Of a stretch of DNA of 64,000 nt, positions 1 through 10,110 are shown in pieces. The stretch is from Herbaspirillum rhizosphaerae (GTDB lineage: Bacteria > Pseudomonadota > Gammaproteobacteria > Burkholderiales > Burkholderiaceae_D): positions 104,995 to 168,994 of the forward strand of contig NZ_LFLU01000012.1 of assembly GCF_001189965.1 (NCBI RefSeq), read 5' to 3'. The notes beneath the pieces were generated by a model that saw nothing but the letters and a program-made list of their open reading frames with translations, was not told where the DNA came from and searched no databases. Position 1 is the stretch's first letter, and the number at the start of each line of letters is the position of its first letter. The position numbers and the translations under genes are program-made.

Positions 1-55
1 CGGCGACGAAAAGCGATGCGCCGATGGCAAAGACGGCTGCGATCACGTAAAACAT
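1..55 (-). CDS. N-terminus of an unidentified membrane protein (cut by window edge)
   Basis: The minus strand has an ATG at 55 preceded by an AAAGGA ribosome binding site, and it stays open to the window edge. The 18 visible residues (MFYVIAAVFAIGASLFVA) form a hydrophobic stretch, so the protein begins with a membrane segment or signal anchor. Only the start is present, so no function can be given. Confidence 0.55.
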   Translation of the reverse strand, partial: MFYVIAAVFAIGASLFVA

Positions 56-251
56 GATGTTCCTTTGGCTGATGCTGAGAGTATGTCTGCCCCGGACATG
101 CGTCGCACCGTGTGAAGATGCGTGCCATGTCAGGCGGCTGCCAGTGTACTGATTCAGTACGGCAAGAACAAACCAGCTTTCGTGAGACCTGGCCTCAGTA
201 TTTCTTGGGTCTGATTGGAGAGATTTCCGGAGGACCGCGATTGATAACGCC

Positions 252-330
252 GTCGTCCCGGCGAAGGCTGGGAACCGGGGTCTTCAAAACGGCCGATACG
301 ACACCGGGTCCTGACTTTCGTCAGGACGAC
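252..330 (-). repeat. REP-type double-hairpin repeat, copy A
   Basis: This 79-bp element is inverted relative to copies at 7888-7966 and 63791-63869. It starts and ends with GTCGTCC/GGACGAC. One arm folds as GTCCTGAC-GAAA-GTCAGGAC and the other as a second hairpin around TTCG or a related loop, giving a BIME-like head-to-head pair. This copy is the most diverged of the three in its centre. Apart from this repeat, I see nothing in the gene-free stretch 56-358. Confidence 0.85.
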
Positions 331-358
331 AGCTATCTGGCGACGGTAAAGAGGACTT

Positions 359-1480
359 TTACCAGAGAACGTAAAAAGCAACGGCGCCGGCGATAACGTC
401 GATCGCGATCACGGCAATACCGGACAGGCGTTTTTCGAGGAAGACACCCAACGCCCAGAACGCGACGAGGAATGCGGTACAAACCGCCAGCAGGCGCAGA
501 TAGGAAACATCGTCGGCAACCCACAACAGGACCGCCGTCGCCACCAGCAGCAGCAAGAACTGCAGCCCGGCGAAAATATTGGCCTTCAGCGGCAGCGGCG
601 GATCGTAACGACGCGCAGCCTGCTCCAGATCGAAGGCCGGTCCGCTCGCCTGCGCGTAGTCGGGCAGCCAACCCGGCGCCTTGAACCAGACGCGCAGCTT
701 GTCTTGCCAGTGCGGCAGCGTCGCGGCGGTCTTCGCCAGTTGCCAGTAGCCGCCGACCACGGCCCAGACCGGATCCCAGCTTTGCAGCTGTGTGCGCGTG
801 CCGTAGACGCACTTCTCTTTTTCTTCTGCAAAGGTGCCGAACATGCGGTCCCAGATCACCAGCATGCCGCCGTAGTTCTTGTCCAGATACTGGTCGTTGA
901 CGGCGTGATGGACGCGGTGATTCGAAGGTGACGAAAACACGCGGTCGAACCAGCCCAGCTTGCCGACATGTTCGGTGTGAATCCAGAACTGGTAGATCAG
1001 CACGATCAGGCCGGCGATGCCGAACTGTTCCGGCGACACGCCCAAGACCGCCATCGGCAGATAAAACAGCCAGCCGATGAAGACCACGGTGCTTTCCTGG
1101 CGCAAGGCGGTGGACAAATTGAAGTCCTGGCTCTGATGATGAACCGAATGCGCGGCCCACATCACGGCGCTTTCATGGCCCATGCGATGCAGCCAGTAAT
1201 CGAAGAAGTCGAACAGCACCACCGCCGCCACCCAGCCAAGCGTGGTCTGCCAGAAGCGCGCATGCGGAAAGATCGCCACGAAGCGATACACGATCGAATA
1301 CATGCCGATCTGGAACAGTTGAGTAACCAGCGCCACCAACTGGCTGATCAGGCCCTGGCTCAGGCTGCTGATGGCGTCGTTCAGGCGATAGGTATTGCGC
1401 CGGCGGATATAGCCGTAGGCGAACTCCACCCCGATGAGCACAAAAAACAGCGGGATGACGTAGACGATGATCTTTTCCAT
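359..1480 (-). CDS. Sterol desaturase / fatty acid hydroxylase superfamily membrane protein
   Basis: This 373-residue integral membrane protein has the histidine clusters of the di-iron fatty acid hydroxylase superfamily: HRMGH (98-102), HSVHH (111-115), HTEH (168-171) and NHRVHH (187-192). They lie between hydrophobic segments on the cytoplasmic face, where the family binds two irons and hydroxylates or desaturates lipids. After residue about 300 there are three or four more hydrophobic segments, which is longer than minimal family members. Bacterial substrates in this group are mostly unknown, so only the reaction class is assigned. The gene appears to stand alone. Confidence 0.85.
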   Translation of the reverse strand: MEKIIVYVIPLFFVLIGVEFAYGYIRRRNTYRLNDAISSLSQGLISQLVALVTQLFQIGMYSIVYRFVAIFPHARFWQTTLGWVAAVVLFDFFDYWLHRMGHESAVMWAAHSVHHQSQDFNLSTALRQESTVVFIGWLFYLPMAVLGVSPEQFGIAGLIVLIYQFWIHTEHVGKLGWFDRVFSSPSNHRVHHAVNDQYLDKNYGGMLVIWDRMFGTFAEEKEKCVYGTRTQLQSWDPVWAVVGGYWQLAKTAATLPHWQDKLRVWFKAPGWLPDYAQASGPAFDLEQAARRYDPPLPLKANIFAGLQFLLLLVATAVLLWVADDVSYLRLLAVCTAFLVAFWALGVFLEKRLSGIAVIAIDVIAGAVAFYVLW

Positions 1481-1678
1481 GAGGGTATCTGCAAGTGCCG
1501 CAAAGCAAGAATGCGCGCAAAAACAGGCGCAGAGCGACGGCGATAGGATACCCGGTATTAGAATATGTTGCAGCGCGCAACGTAAATGCGCTAGTTGGTT
1601 TTAGTAATTGTGGGAGACGAACAACGTATCAGGAGGGAAATACGATCCGCCGGGCAATACCGTGAATTGCTCCGGATG

Positions 1679-2233
1679 CTATTCGCCCTTTTGCGGCTGC
1701 GCGATGGTGCGCAGTTGGAAACGACCGTCGTTATTGAACAACCAGGTCTCGGACAACTCGATGCGACCGTTGCTCAGCAAGGCGACCGGCGGCTTGGGGA
1801 AAGGCGCGGTATTGCGCAAGGTCGCCAGCGCGGTGGCTTCCGTGGTCTTGTCCTTGTTGGTGCGGATGATCTCGCTGCGCACCAGGTTGCCGTCCTTGTC
1901 GACCACATACTTGATCACGATCACCGAGCGCAGCAGCGCCTGCGGCCTTTCGATGTGCACCTTGGTGGAATTGACGCGCGAGATGCGCTGGGCCAGATCG
2001 GTCTTGTAATCGTCCAGCGAATTGGCCGTCGAGGTGCCGTCGGGCGTGGTCTTGACCTGCTCGATGATGTCTTTGGCGGTGGCGTCGCGGTTGGCTTGCG
2101 TATCGGGCTTTTGCACCGTGCAGGCAGCCACCAGCCCGGCGCCGAGCGCCGCTGCAATCCTGATCGCTGTTTTGCCTGTTCTGTTCAAGAGGGCCGCCTG
2201 TCGAATAAGCTGAAAGTCACGTTTCCTCGACAT
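1679..2233 (-). CDS. Lipoprotein with TonB-like C-terminal domain
   Basis: The start is placed at the ATG at 2233. A longer open frame runs upstream to 2365 but lacks family support. The N-terminus is basic, followed by a hydrophobic run ending in the lipobox LVAAC, so the protein should be a lipoprotein anchored in the envelope. Residues about 95-180 (around ERPQALLRSVIVIKYVVDKD to ELSETWLF) resemble the TonB C-terminal fold, which normally contacts outer-membrane receptors. There is no proline-rich spacer and no ExbB/ExbD nearby, so classical energy transduction is doubtful. No strong ribosome binding site is visible, and start placement is the weakest point. Confidence 0.65.
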   Translation of the reverse strand: MSRKRDFQLIRQAALLNRTGKTAIRIAAALGAGLVAACTVQKPDTQANRDATAKDIIEQVKTTPDGTSTANSLDDYKTDLAQRISRVNSTKVHIERPQALLRSVIVIKYVVDKDGNLVRSEIIRTNKDKTTEATALATLRNTAPFPKPPVALLSNGRIELSETWLFNNDGRFQLRTIAQPQKGE

Positions 2234-2492
2234 TAGACCATACAGGACGCGCAATTCGTTCCGGTATATTTGCAAACGATTGTTGCCGGCAATTTGCCCT
2301 GCAATATTGCCGGCGAAACATCTCCGGAAGCACCTGCGGATACTTGGCAAACTGACCTCATCCATAACCTGATCCTATAGGTGGAATCCACTCCATATAT
2401 AACACCGCAAGTGTCATCCAGCTGTCATATTTGCTACGTAATATCCGCTCACTTTCTGGCCGAACCCGGCATAGTCTCCACGAAAGAATGTG

Positions 2493-3647
<1,155 letters not shown>

Positions 3648-3652
3648 GCCGC

Positions 3653-5419
3653 ATGAGCACCTCCATCCAGACCACCGCGCTGCCCGAGCCCGCCATGACG
3701 ACGACGCCCGCAGCCGCCAATTCCACCGCCGCCACAGCGAAGCCGCTGAAGGCGCTCAATCTCGATGCCCTGACGTCGGGCGGCCTGAAGTATTTTCTGC
3801 TGGCGCTGCTGATGCTCGCCCTGGCGCTGCCGCTGGCGGCAGTGCTGGGACAGGCCCTGTTCGATCACGGCGGCGCCTGGGCCGGCATGGCGCCCTGGAG
3901 CAAGCTGGTCGCCAATCCCAACTTCTTCCCCATGGTAGCGCGCAGCGTCGGCGTGTCTGCCGCGACGGCGTTGCTGGTGGTGCCGCTGGCCTATCTGTTC
4001 GCCTACGGCCTGCAACGCACCCTGGCGCCGTTCAAGGGCCTGTGGCGCGCCATCGCCCTGCTGCCGCTGCTGGCGCCCTCGCTGCTGCCCGGCATTGCGC
4101 TGATCTACCTGTTCGGCAATCAGGGGCTGTTCAAGGAATGGATGAACGGCAGCATCTACGGTTTCTGGGGCATCCTGCTGGGCGAAGCCTTCTATACCTT
4201 CCCGCACGCCCTGATGATTCTGCTGTCGGCGCTGTCGCTGGCCGATGCGCGCCTGTACGACGCCGCCTCGGCGATGGGAGCCAACAGCTGGAAAACCTTC
4301 CGCACCGTGACCTTGCCGGCCACGCGCTACGGCATCTTCGGCGCCTTCTGCCTGGTCTTCACGCTGACCATCACCGACTTCGGCGTACCGAAGATCGTCG
4401 GCGGCGCCTTCAGCGTGCTGGCGGTGGAAGCCTACAAGGCGGTGGTCGGCCAGCAGCAGTTCGACCGCGGCGCGCTGATCGGTTTGCTGCTGCTGATTCC
4501 TGCATTGCTGACTTTCTTCATCGACGGCTGGCTGCAGAAACGCCAGCGCGCGCAAATGAGCAGCCGCGCCGAAGTGCTGGTGCCGCGCCGGCAATGGCGT
4601 CGCGATAGTGTCTACACGCTGATCCTCATCCTGATCAGCGGCGCGCTGCTGATGATGATCGCGGTGGCCGTCGGCGCCTCGCTGGTGAAGCTGTGGCCGT
4701 ACAACCTGAAGCTGACGCTGATGCACTACGACTTCGACAACATGGACGGCGGCGGCTGGCTGGCCTACTGGAACAGTCTGCGCCTGGCCATCGGCACCAG
4801 CATCGTCGGCACCGCCGTCATTTTCACCGGCGCCTGGCTGATGGAAAAAACGCGTTCCAACCGCCTGCTGGACACCTCGCTGCGCTTTCTGGCCTTTCTG
4901 CCGATGGCGGTGCCGGGACTGGTGCTGGGGCTGGGCTTCGTGTTCTTCTTCAACCACCCGGCCAATCCGCTGAACTTCCTCTACGGCAGCATGACGATCC
5001 TGGTGCTGTGTTCGGTGATGCACTTCTACACCACTGCGCATCTGACCGCCGTCACGGCCTTGAAGCAGATCGATCCCGAATTCGAAGCCGCCTCGGCCTC
5101 GCTCAAGGTGCCGCTGCTGAAGACTTACCTGCGCATCACCGTGCCGCTGTGCCTGCCGGCCGCGCTGGAGATCTTCCGCTACCTGTTCGTGTCGTCGATG
5201 ACGACGGTGTCGGCGGTGATTTTCCTCTACAGCCCGAATACTGTGCTAGCGGCGATCGCCGTGCTGAACATGGACGACGCCGGCGATGTCGGCCCCGCCG
5301 CCGCCATGTCGACGCTGATCCTGCTGACCTCGATTGCCGTGTCGCTGCTGATGCACTGGGGGCTCGGTTACTGGGTGCGGCGCGCCCAGGCCTGGCGCAC
5401 CGCCGGCAAAAAGCATTAA
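3653..5419 (+). CDS. phnU: ABC transporter permease, fused two-domain (PhnU-type aminophosphonate)
   Basis: This 588-residue membrane protein contains two binding-protein-dependent permease domains in one chain. The first EAA-like loop follows LADARLYDAASAMGA and the second lies around FEAASASLKVPLLKTYLRI, each flanked by about six hydrophobic segments, so one polypeptide could form the whole channel. The start at 3653 leaves a 5-nt gap after the ATPase gene; an upstream in-frame start would overlap that gene. The fused architecture matches the proposed PhnU2-type 2-aminoethylphosphonate permeases and also Fe(III)/FbpB-type permeases. Confidence 0.8.
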   Translation: MSTSIQTTALPEPAMTTTPAAANSTAATAKPLKALNLDALTSGGLKYFLLALLMLALALPLAAVLGQALFDHGGAWAGMAPWSKLVANPNFFPMVARSVGVSAATALLVVPLAYLFAYGLQRTLAPFKGLWRAIALLPLLAPSLLPGIALIYLFGNQGLFKEWMNGSIYGFWGILLGEAFYTFPHALMILLSALSLADARLYDAASAMGANSWKTFRTVTLPATRYGIFGAFCLVFTLTITDFGVPKIVGGAFSVLAVEAYKAVVGQQQFDRGALIGLLLLIPALLTFFIDGWLQKRQRAQMSSRAEVLVPRRQWRRDSVYTLILILISGALLMMIAVAVGASLVKLWPYNLKLTLMHYDFDNMDGGGWLAYWNSLRLAIGTSIVGTAVIFTGAWLMEKTRSNRLLDTSLRFLAFLPMAVPGLVLGLGFVFFFNHPANPLNFLYGSMTILVLCSVMHFYTTAHLTAVTALKQIDPEFEAASASLKVPLLKTYLRITVPLCLPAALEIFRYLFVSSMTTVSAVIFLYSPNTVLAAIAVLNMDDAGDVGPAAAMSTLILLTSIAVSLLMHWGLGYWVRRAQAWRTAGKKH

Positions 5420-5475
5420 AGAAGCACTGATTTTTTTCGTTCGTCGTTTTACTTTTCCACCACAAGAAAGCAACC

Positions 5476-6498
5476 ATGAAACCTACAACCATTCTGAAAC
5501 TGCTTGCTTCCGTTCTGGGTGCAGGCGCTCTGCTGTCCGCGCATGCAGCGACCACACTGACTGTCTACACGGCACTGGAAGCCGATCAGATCAAGGCTTA
5601 TCAGGCCGAGTTCGAAAAGAGCAATCCGGACATCGAAATCAAATGGGTGCGCGATTCCACCGGCATCGTCACCGCCAAGCTGCTGGCTGAAAAGGCCAAT
5701 CCTAAGGCTGACGTGATCTGGGGCCTGGCTGCTTCCAGCCTGGCGATCCTCGACAAGGAAGGCATGCTGACGCCTTACGCGCCGAAGAATCTGGCGGCGA
5801 TCGAAGCCAAGTACCGCAGCCCAGCCAATCCGCCGGCATGGGTCGGCATGGACGTCTGGGGTTCGGCCATCTGCTTCAACACGGTCGAAGCGCAAAAGCA
5901 AGGCCTGCCGAAGCCGACTTCGTGGGCTGACCTGACCAAGCCGGTCTACGCAGGCAAGATCGTCATGCCGCATCCGGCCTCTTCCGGCACCGGCTACCTG
6001 GACGTCACGGCATGGATCCAGATGATGGGCGAAGACAAGGCATGGGCCTACATGGACGCGCTGCACAAGAATATCGGCCAGTACACCCACTCCGGCTCCA
6101 AGCCATGCAAACAAGCCGCCACCGGCGAATTCCCGATCGGCATCGCGTTTGAATACCGCGCCGTGAAGACCAAGAAGGAAGGCGCGCCTATCGACATCAT
6201 CCTGCCGTCGGAAGGCCTGGGCTGGGATCTGGAAGCGACCGCCATCGTCAAGGGCACCAAGAACCTGGACGCCGCCAAGCGCCTGGCTGACTTCTCTGCC
6301 AGCAAGGACGCCATGATGCAATACGAAAAGAACTTCGCCGTTCTGGCCGTTCCCGGCATCGCCAAGCCTGATCCGCTGCTGCCGGCCGACTACGAAAAGC
6401 GCCTGACCAAGAACGACTTCGTCTGGACCAGCACCAACCGCGACCGCATCCTGACCGAGTGGAGCAAGCGTTACGAAAGCAAGGCTGAAAAGAAGTAA
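5476..6498 (+). CDS. phnS: Periplasmic substrate-binding protein, proposed 2-aminoethylphosphonate (PhnS-type)
   Basis: This is a 340-residue class-II type periplasmic binding protein. Residues 1-24 form a signal peptide ending at AHA, and the mature part starts with TTLTVYTALEADQ, typical of the iron/thiamine/phosphonate binding-protein family. It lies 56 nt after the permease gene. Together with the preceding ATPase and permease it completes an importer. The ligand is inferred from family resemblance to PhnS2-type proteins and from the downstream oxidoreductase. Confidence 0.8.
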   Translation: MKPTTILKLLASVLGAGALLSAHAATTLTVYTALEADQIKAYQAEFEKSNPDIEIKWVRDSTGIVTAKLLAEKANPKADVIWGLAASSLAILDKEGMLTPYAPKNLAAIEAKYRSPANPPAWVGMDVWGSAICFNTVEAQKQGLPKPTSWADLTKPVYAGKIVMPHPASSGTGYLDVTAWIQMMGEDKAWAYMDALHKNIGQYTHSGSKPCKQAATGEFPIGIAFEYRAVKTKKEGAPIDIILPSEGLGWDLEATAIVKGTKNLDAAKRLADFSASKDAMMQYEKNFAVLAVPGIAKPDPLLPADYEKRLTKNDFVWTSTNRDRILTEWSKRYESKAEKK

Positions 6499-6532
6499 TC
6501 AGCGGCAGTAAATTGCAGTAAGCGAAGCAAAC

Positions 6533-6570
6533 GAGATGAAGCAGGACGGCAGGTTCGTCCGCTTCATCTC
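6533..6570 (+). promoter_or_regulatory. Stable mRNA hairpin between binding-protein and oxidoreductase genes
   Basis: GAGATGAAGC (6533-6542) pairs perfectly with GCTTCATCTC (6561-6570), with an inner GGACG/CGTCC stem, and CCGATTGTTTT follows. It lies in the 177-nt gap after the binding-protein gene. Such hairpins commonly stabilise the upstream message or act as leaky terminators, so the binding protein would be made in excess over the oxidoreductase. This role is inferred. Confidence 0.6.
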
Positions 6571-6675
6571 CCGATTGTTTTCATGAACACTCTCCTGCGC
6601 ATTGATTTACGAGAGCGTTCATGCAAACAAACCGGTAACCCGGGTACATCACAGCAAGCGTATTGAGGACATCAG

Positions 6676-7848
6676 ATGGGCAACACCAACAAGGATCATA
6701 TCGACGTCGCCGTCGTCGGCTCGGGCATGCTCGGCCTGGCGCACGCCTTCGCCGCAGTCAAACGCGGCCTGCGCGTCGTGGTATTCGAACGCAGTTCGGC
6801 GCCGATCGGCGCATCGATCCGCAATTTCGGCATGGGCCTGGTCACCGGCCAGCCGCCGGGCGTCATGATCGGCCTGGCCAGGCAAAGCCGCGAACTGTGG
6901 CTGCACCTGGCGCAGCGCGCCAACTTTAGCGCGCGTGAAGCCGGCACCTTGCTGTTCGCCCGCACCGCGGCCGAACATGCGGTGCTGGAAGAATTCATGA
7001 TCGTGCGTGCACGCCAGCACGGCTACGACGTCTCGCTGCTGGAAGGAGCGCAGCTCGAAGCGCTGTACGGCGGCCATTTCCGCCATCATCGCTCCGCCCT
7101 GCACGGCACCCAGGATTTGCAGCTGTATTCGCGCGAAGCGATACCGGCGCTGGTGTGCTATCTGCAATCGCAAGGCGTGCAATTCCATTTCAATACCCTG
7201 GTCAAGGAAGCGCGCGACGGCCATCTGTCGACGACCGCAGGCGAGTTCCGCGCCGAGCGCACCATCGTGTGTTCCGGCCACGATTACCAGACGCTGTTTG
7301 CGGACAAGCTAGGCGAACTGAATCTCAAGGTATGCCGCCTGCAGATGCTGCGCGCGGCATCGCAAGAACGCTTCCCGCTGACGCATGCCGTGCTGACCGG
7401 CTTGTCCTGCACGCATTACGGCGCCTTCTCCGATCTGCCGAGCGCAGCCGGCGTGAATGCTGAAATCGAAGCCAAGTATCCGGTGCTGAACCGTCACGGC
7501 ATCCACCTGCTGGTCAGCCCGACGCCGTATCAGGAACTGATCATCGGCGACTCGCACTACTACGGCGTCGATGCGCCGCCGTTCAACAATGAAGAAATCG
7601 ACAAGCTGATGATCGGCCTGGCGGAAGATACCCTGGGCGTGAAACTGAATGTGCTGGAACGCTGGCAAGGCGTGTACGGCAGCAAGGGACCGGGACCGTT
7701 CTCGGCAACGAAGATCGACGACAAGACGACGGTGGTGCTGATGCATACGGGCATCGGCATGAGCGTGGGATTGGGGTTGGGCGAGCGCGTCGTGAGCGCT
7801 TTGGTTGACGGCACGGCGTTGCCGGATCCTGCGGTCGATAAAAACTGA
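6676..7848 (+). CDS. FAD-dependent oxidoreductase associated with phosphonate loci (TIGR03364-like)
   Basis: This 390-residue DAO/glycine-oxidase-like flavoprotein has an N-terminal Rossmann motif VAVVGSGMLGLAHA followed by an acidic strand end (VVFERS). GAGGACATCAG precedes the ATG. Members of this clade sit beside aminophosphonate transporters or phosphonatase-like enzymes and are proposed to oxidise an aminophosphonate related to 2-aminoethylphosphonate. The gene follows the putative aminophosphonate importer on the same strand, which agrees with that role. No phosphonatase, PhnW or C-P lyase is present in the window, so the downstream steps must be encoded elsewhere. Confidence 0.8.
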   Translation: MGNTNKDHIDVAVVGSGMLGLAHAFAAVKRGLRVVVFERSSAPIGASIRNFGMGLVTGQPPGVMIGLARQSRELWLHLAQRANFSAREAGTLLFARTAAEHAVLEEFMIVRARQHGYDVSLLEGAQLEALYGGHFRHHRSALHGTQDLQLYSREAIPALVCYLQSQGVQFHFNTLVKEARDGHLSTTAGEFRAERTIVCSGHDYQTLFADKLGELNLKVCRLQMLRAASQERFPLTHAVLTGLSCTHYGAFSDLPSAAGVNAEIEAKYPVLNRHGIHLLVSPTPYQELIIGDSHYYGVDAPPFNNEEIDKLMIGLAEDTLGVKLNVLERWQGVYGSKGPGPFSATKIDDKTTVVLMHTGIGMSVGLGLGERVVSALVDGTALPDPAVDKN

Positions 7849-7887
7849 CGCAACGAATCGCCAACGCAGTTCGCAATTGAAAATACT

Positions 7888-7966
7888 GTCGTCCTGACGA
7901 AAGTCAGGACCCAGCGTCGTATTGACCGTATTCACGACACTGGGTCCCAGCGTACGCTGAGACGAC
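7888..7966 (+). repeat. REP-type double-hairpin repeat, copy B
   Basis: This is a 79-bp copy of the repeat at 252-330 and 63791-63869. It consists of GTCCTGAC-GAAA-GTCAGGAC, a spacer, and then a hairpin closing with GACGAC. It lies in the 138-bp gap between two converging genes, a usual location for REP/BIME elements. It may also help to end transcription from both sides, although no U-tract is present. Confidence 0.85.
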
Positions 7967-7986
7967 GGTCATCTTTGCCAGATGTC

Positions 7987-8940
7987 TCAGTCCCGCGCCA
8001 ACGCCTCGGCATGCAACCACTTGCCCCTGCGGCACAAGTCATCAGTCACATCCAGCACCAGCCGCTCCACCGCCGCCGCTGCATTCGTCAGCGGAATATT
8101 CTTCGACGCGCATAAGGCCAGCGTGCGCACCATGCGTTCGCCGCTGATCGGGTAGGCGATCATGTCGCCGCGTTCGATCTCGGACAGCAAGGGCGCCACC
8201 GGCAAGATGGTCGCGCCGATATCGGCCAGGATTGCCGACTTCAGGATCGCCACCGAGTTGATCTCGATCACGTTTTCCAGCGACATGCCGTGCGAGCGCA
8301 CCACGTTTTCGATGCGCGGCCGCACGCCGTGCTGCAAGCCCGGCAGGATCAGCGGCGCCTTGATGGCCTTGGCCAGCGTGACCGATTTGCTCTTGCCTTT
8401 TCCTTCCTTCACACCGTACTGCGAATCGGCGCGGGTGATGTACATCATCTCTTCTTCCACCATTGGCGTGCAGGCAAACGGCGACAGTTGGCCGTCGTCG
8501 AACAGCACCGCCAGATTGATGCGGCCCGACTTGAGCTGGACGATCAGGTTGCCGGTCAGCTCTTCGGTGAGCAGCAAGGTGATTTCCGGATAGGTGGCGC
8601 GAATCGCCGTCAGCAGCGGCAAGGCCAGCGCACCGGAGACGCTTTGCGGAATGCCCAGCGCGACCGTGCCGGAGGGCTTGTCGTTGGATTGCGCGACCGC
8701 CGACTTGGCGTCGATGACTTGCTTCAGGATCGCTTGCGCGTGTTCGTAAAAGGTTTTGCCGGCGTCGGTGGCGATCACGCCTTGTGCCGAACGATGCAGC
8801 AGCTGCGCTTCCAGCTCTTCTTCCAGCTGGCGGATCTGCTGTGTCAGCGCCGGCTGGGCGATGTGCAGCACGCGCGCTGCGCGCGAGAGCGATCCGTGAT
8901 CGACGATGGCGACGAAATATCTGAGTTGGCGCAATTCCAT
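7987..8940 (-). CDS. LysR-family regulator (Nac-like)
   Basis: This 317-residue protein begins MELRQLRYFVAIVDHGSLSR, a typical LysR winged-helix domain (residues 1-60), followed by a periplasmic-binding-like effector domain (about 90-300). The overall pattern resembles Nac/nitrogen-assimilation-type LysR proteins. It converges on the aminophosphonate operon, with repeat copy B between them. Control of that operon is plausible (nitrogen or phosphonate response) but unproven. Its own start region is close to the 3' end of the GntR gene. Confidence 0.85.
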   Translation of the reverse strand: MELRQLRYFVAIVDHGSLSRAARVLHIAQPALTQQIRQLEEELEAQLLHRSAQGVIATDAGKTFYEHAQAILKQVIDAKSAVAQSNDKPSGTVALGIPQSVSGALALPLLTAIRATYPEITLLLTEELTGNLIVQLKSGRINLAVLFDDGQLSPFACTPMVEEEMMYITRADSQYGVKEGKGKSKSVTLAKAIKAPLILPGLQHGVRPRIENVVRSHGMSLENVIEINSVAILKSAILADIGATILPVAPLLSEIERGDMIAYPISGERMVRTLALCASKNIPLTNAAAAVERLVLDVTDDLCRRGKWLHAEALARD

Positions 8941-8991
8941 GCAGCTTGTTTCGCAGTCTTAAGTTGTTATTTACATTTACAGAAAATCGTT

Positions 8992-9831
8992 TTACAAACC
9001 GGGCCGGCTGTTGAACATCCGGCTGCGCGCATTTTCGATATGCCCGCGCATGGCGCGCCGCGCGCCCTCGGCGTCTTGCCGCTTGATCAGTTCGAAGATG
9101 TTGCGATGCTCGTCCATGGCGTCCTGGGTGCGCTTCCAGGGCTGGATGTGCATCAGGTGGCGCAGCATGTTGACGGCGTGGCTGACGTCGTATTCCAGCG
9201 TCTTGAGCACCTGCACGAAGCGCAGGTTGGCAGTGGCCGTGGCGATCGCTTCGTGGAAGGCGAAATCGAAATGGTGGGCGATGCCGCCGACGGCATTCGC
9301 TTCTTCAAAGCCGGTCAGCAGCTCGTCCATGCGCGCCAGGTCGGCCGTACTGCGGCGCAGGGCCGCCATGTAGGCGCACTCCGGCTCGATCACCATGCGC
9401 AGCTCAAGCCCGTTCATGATGTGGCCGATGCGCTCGGACGGCTCCGCATTGGCGGGCTTGCCGGCCAGCTCGGGCTTGTCCATGACGTAGGTGCCGGAAC
9501 CGCGCCGCGACTCTACCAGTTGATCTTCGCGCAGACGATCCAGCGCCTGGCGCACGATGGGGCGCGACACGTCGAACAGGGTCGCCAGGTCGTTCTCGGA
9601 AGGCAGGCGGCTGCCGACAGTGATCTTGCCTTCGACGATGGCGTGAAAGAGATTTTCGTAGACCCGTTCGGCGAAACGCTCCTGACGCACCGGTCCCAAT
9701 CCGGCGGCGGCCAGCGCCAGCGCATCGGTGGACAGTTGGGCGGCCCGCGTCAACGGCAACGCGGAAGCCCGGATGCTGACAATTTTTGCGTCCGGATTGC
9801 GGTCTTGCTGGTCGCCTGGCGATTTCGGCAT
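8992..9831 (-). CDS. GntR-family regulator, FadR/FCD subfamily
   Basis: The start is the ATG at 9831, preceded by AGGAGA at good spacing; a longer frame runs upstream but overlaps the divergent promoter. The 279 residues contain an N-terminal winged helix (about 52-118, with PSENDLATLFDVSRPIVRQA) and an FCD effector domain (about 140-265). The FCD domain has the Asp and His residues expected for metal and ligand binding (FDFAFHEAI, EHRNIF, RGHIENAR). It is divergent from the SDR/aldehyde-dehydrogenase operon and is most likely its repressor, released by a carboxylate-type effector. Confidence 0.88.
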   Translation of the reverse strand: MPKSPGDQQDRNPDAKIVSIRASALPLTRAAQLSTDALALAAAGLGPVRQERFAERVYENLFHAIVEGKITVGSRLPSENDLATLFDVSRPIVRQALDRLREDQLVESRRGSGTYVMDKPELAGKPANAEPSERIGHIMNGLELRMVIEPECAYMAALRRSTADLARMDELLTGFEEANAVGGIAHHFDFAFHEAIATATANLRFVQVLKTLEYDVSHAVNMLRHLMHIQPWKRTQDAMDEHRNIFELIKRQDAEGARRAMRGHIENARSRMFNSRPGL

Positions 9832-9890
9832 GGCGCGTCTCCTGTCGGATTTTATGATTACTGCGCATGGTAGCCGATTTCCAGCCGGTC

Positions 9891-9907
9891 CATAAGTAGG
9901 CCTTATG
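9891..9907. promoter_or_regulatory. Palindrome, candidate GntR operator
   Basis: CATAAG-TAGGC-CTTATG is a perfect 6-bp inverted repeat with a 5-nt centre. It lies in the gap between the divergent GntR gene and the SDR operon, 43 bp upstream of that operon's -35 box and upstream of the GntR start. Position and symmetry suit an FCD-type GntR operator controlling both directions. No second copy was found in the gap. Confidence 0.5.
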
Positions 9908-9950
9908 CCCCGGCAAAGCCGACTACGCACCGGCCAAGTAGTAATATAAG

Positions 9951-9979
9951 TTGACATCTTTTGATCTGCAACATACATT
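9951..9979 (+). promoter_or_regulatory. Sigma-70 promoter of the SDR/ALDH operon
   Basis: A perfect TTGACA -35 (9951-9956), a 17-nt spacer and TACATT as -10 (9974-9979) point into the SDR gene. It is the strongest sigma-70 match I saw in an intergenic region of this window, so the operon probably depends on repression rather than activation. Confidence 0.75.
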
Positions 9980-10110
9980 GAAAGCCAAGCGAGACGGTGG
10001 CGGGCTTTCCGACCATCGTCCATAAAACAAAAACGACAGGAGACAAACGGTCCGGCCCGATGGCTGCGACGGTGATATCTTCTGCCGTCCATTGTTTATC
10101 GAAGCCAACC

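Noticed and set aside
112..396. A 94-codon frame in the first gap
   Set aside because: It runs through REP copy A into the 3' end of the hydroxylase gene and has no ribosome binding site; repeats explain the openness.
7888..7966. REP copy B as an intrinsic terminator of the FAD oxidoreductase
   Set aside because: Hairpins are strong but no T-run follows either arm, and the same sequence occurs at unrelated sites, so it is treated as a repeat.
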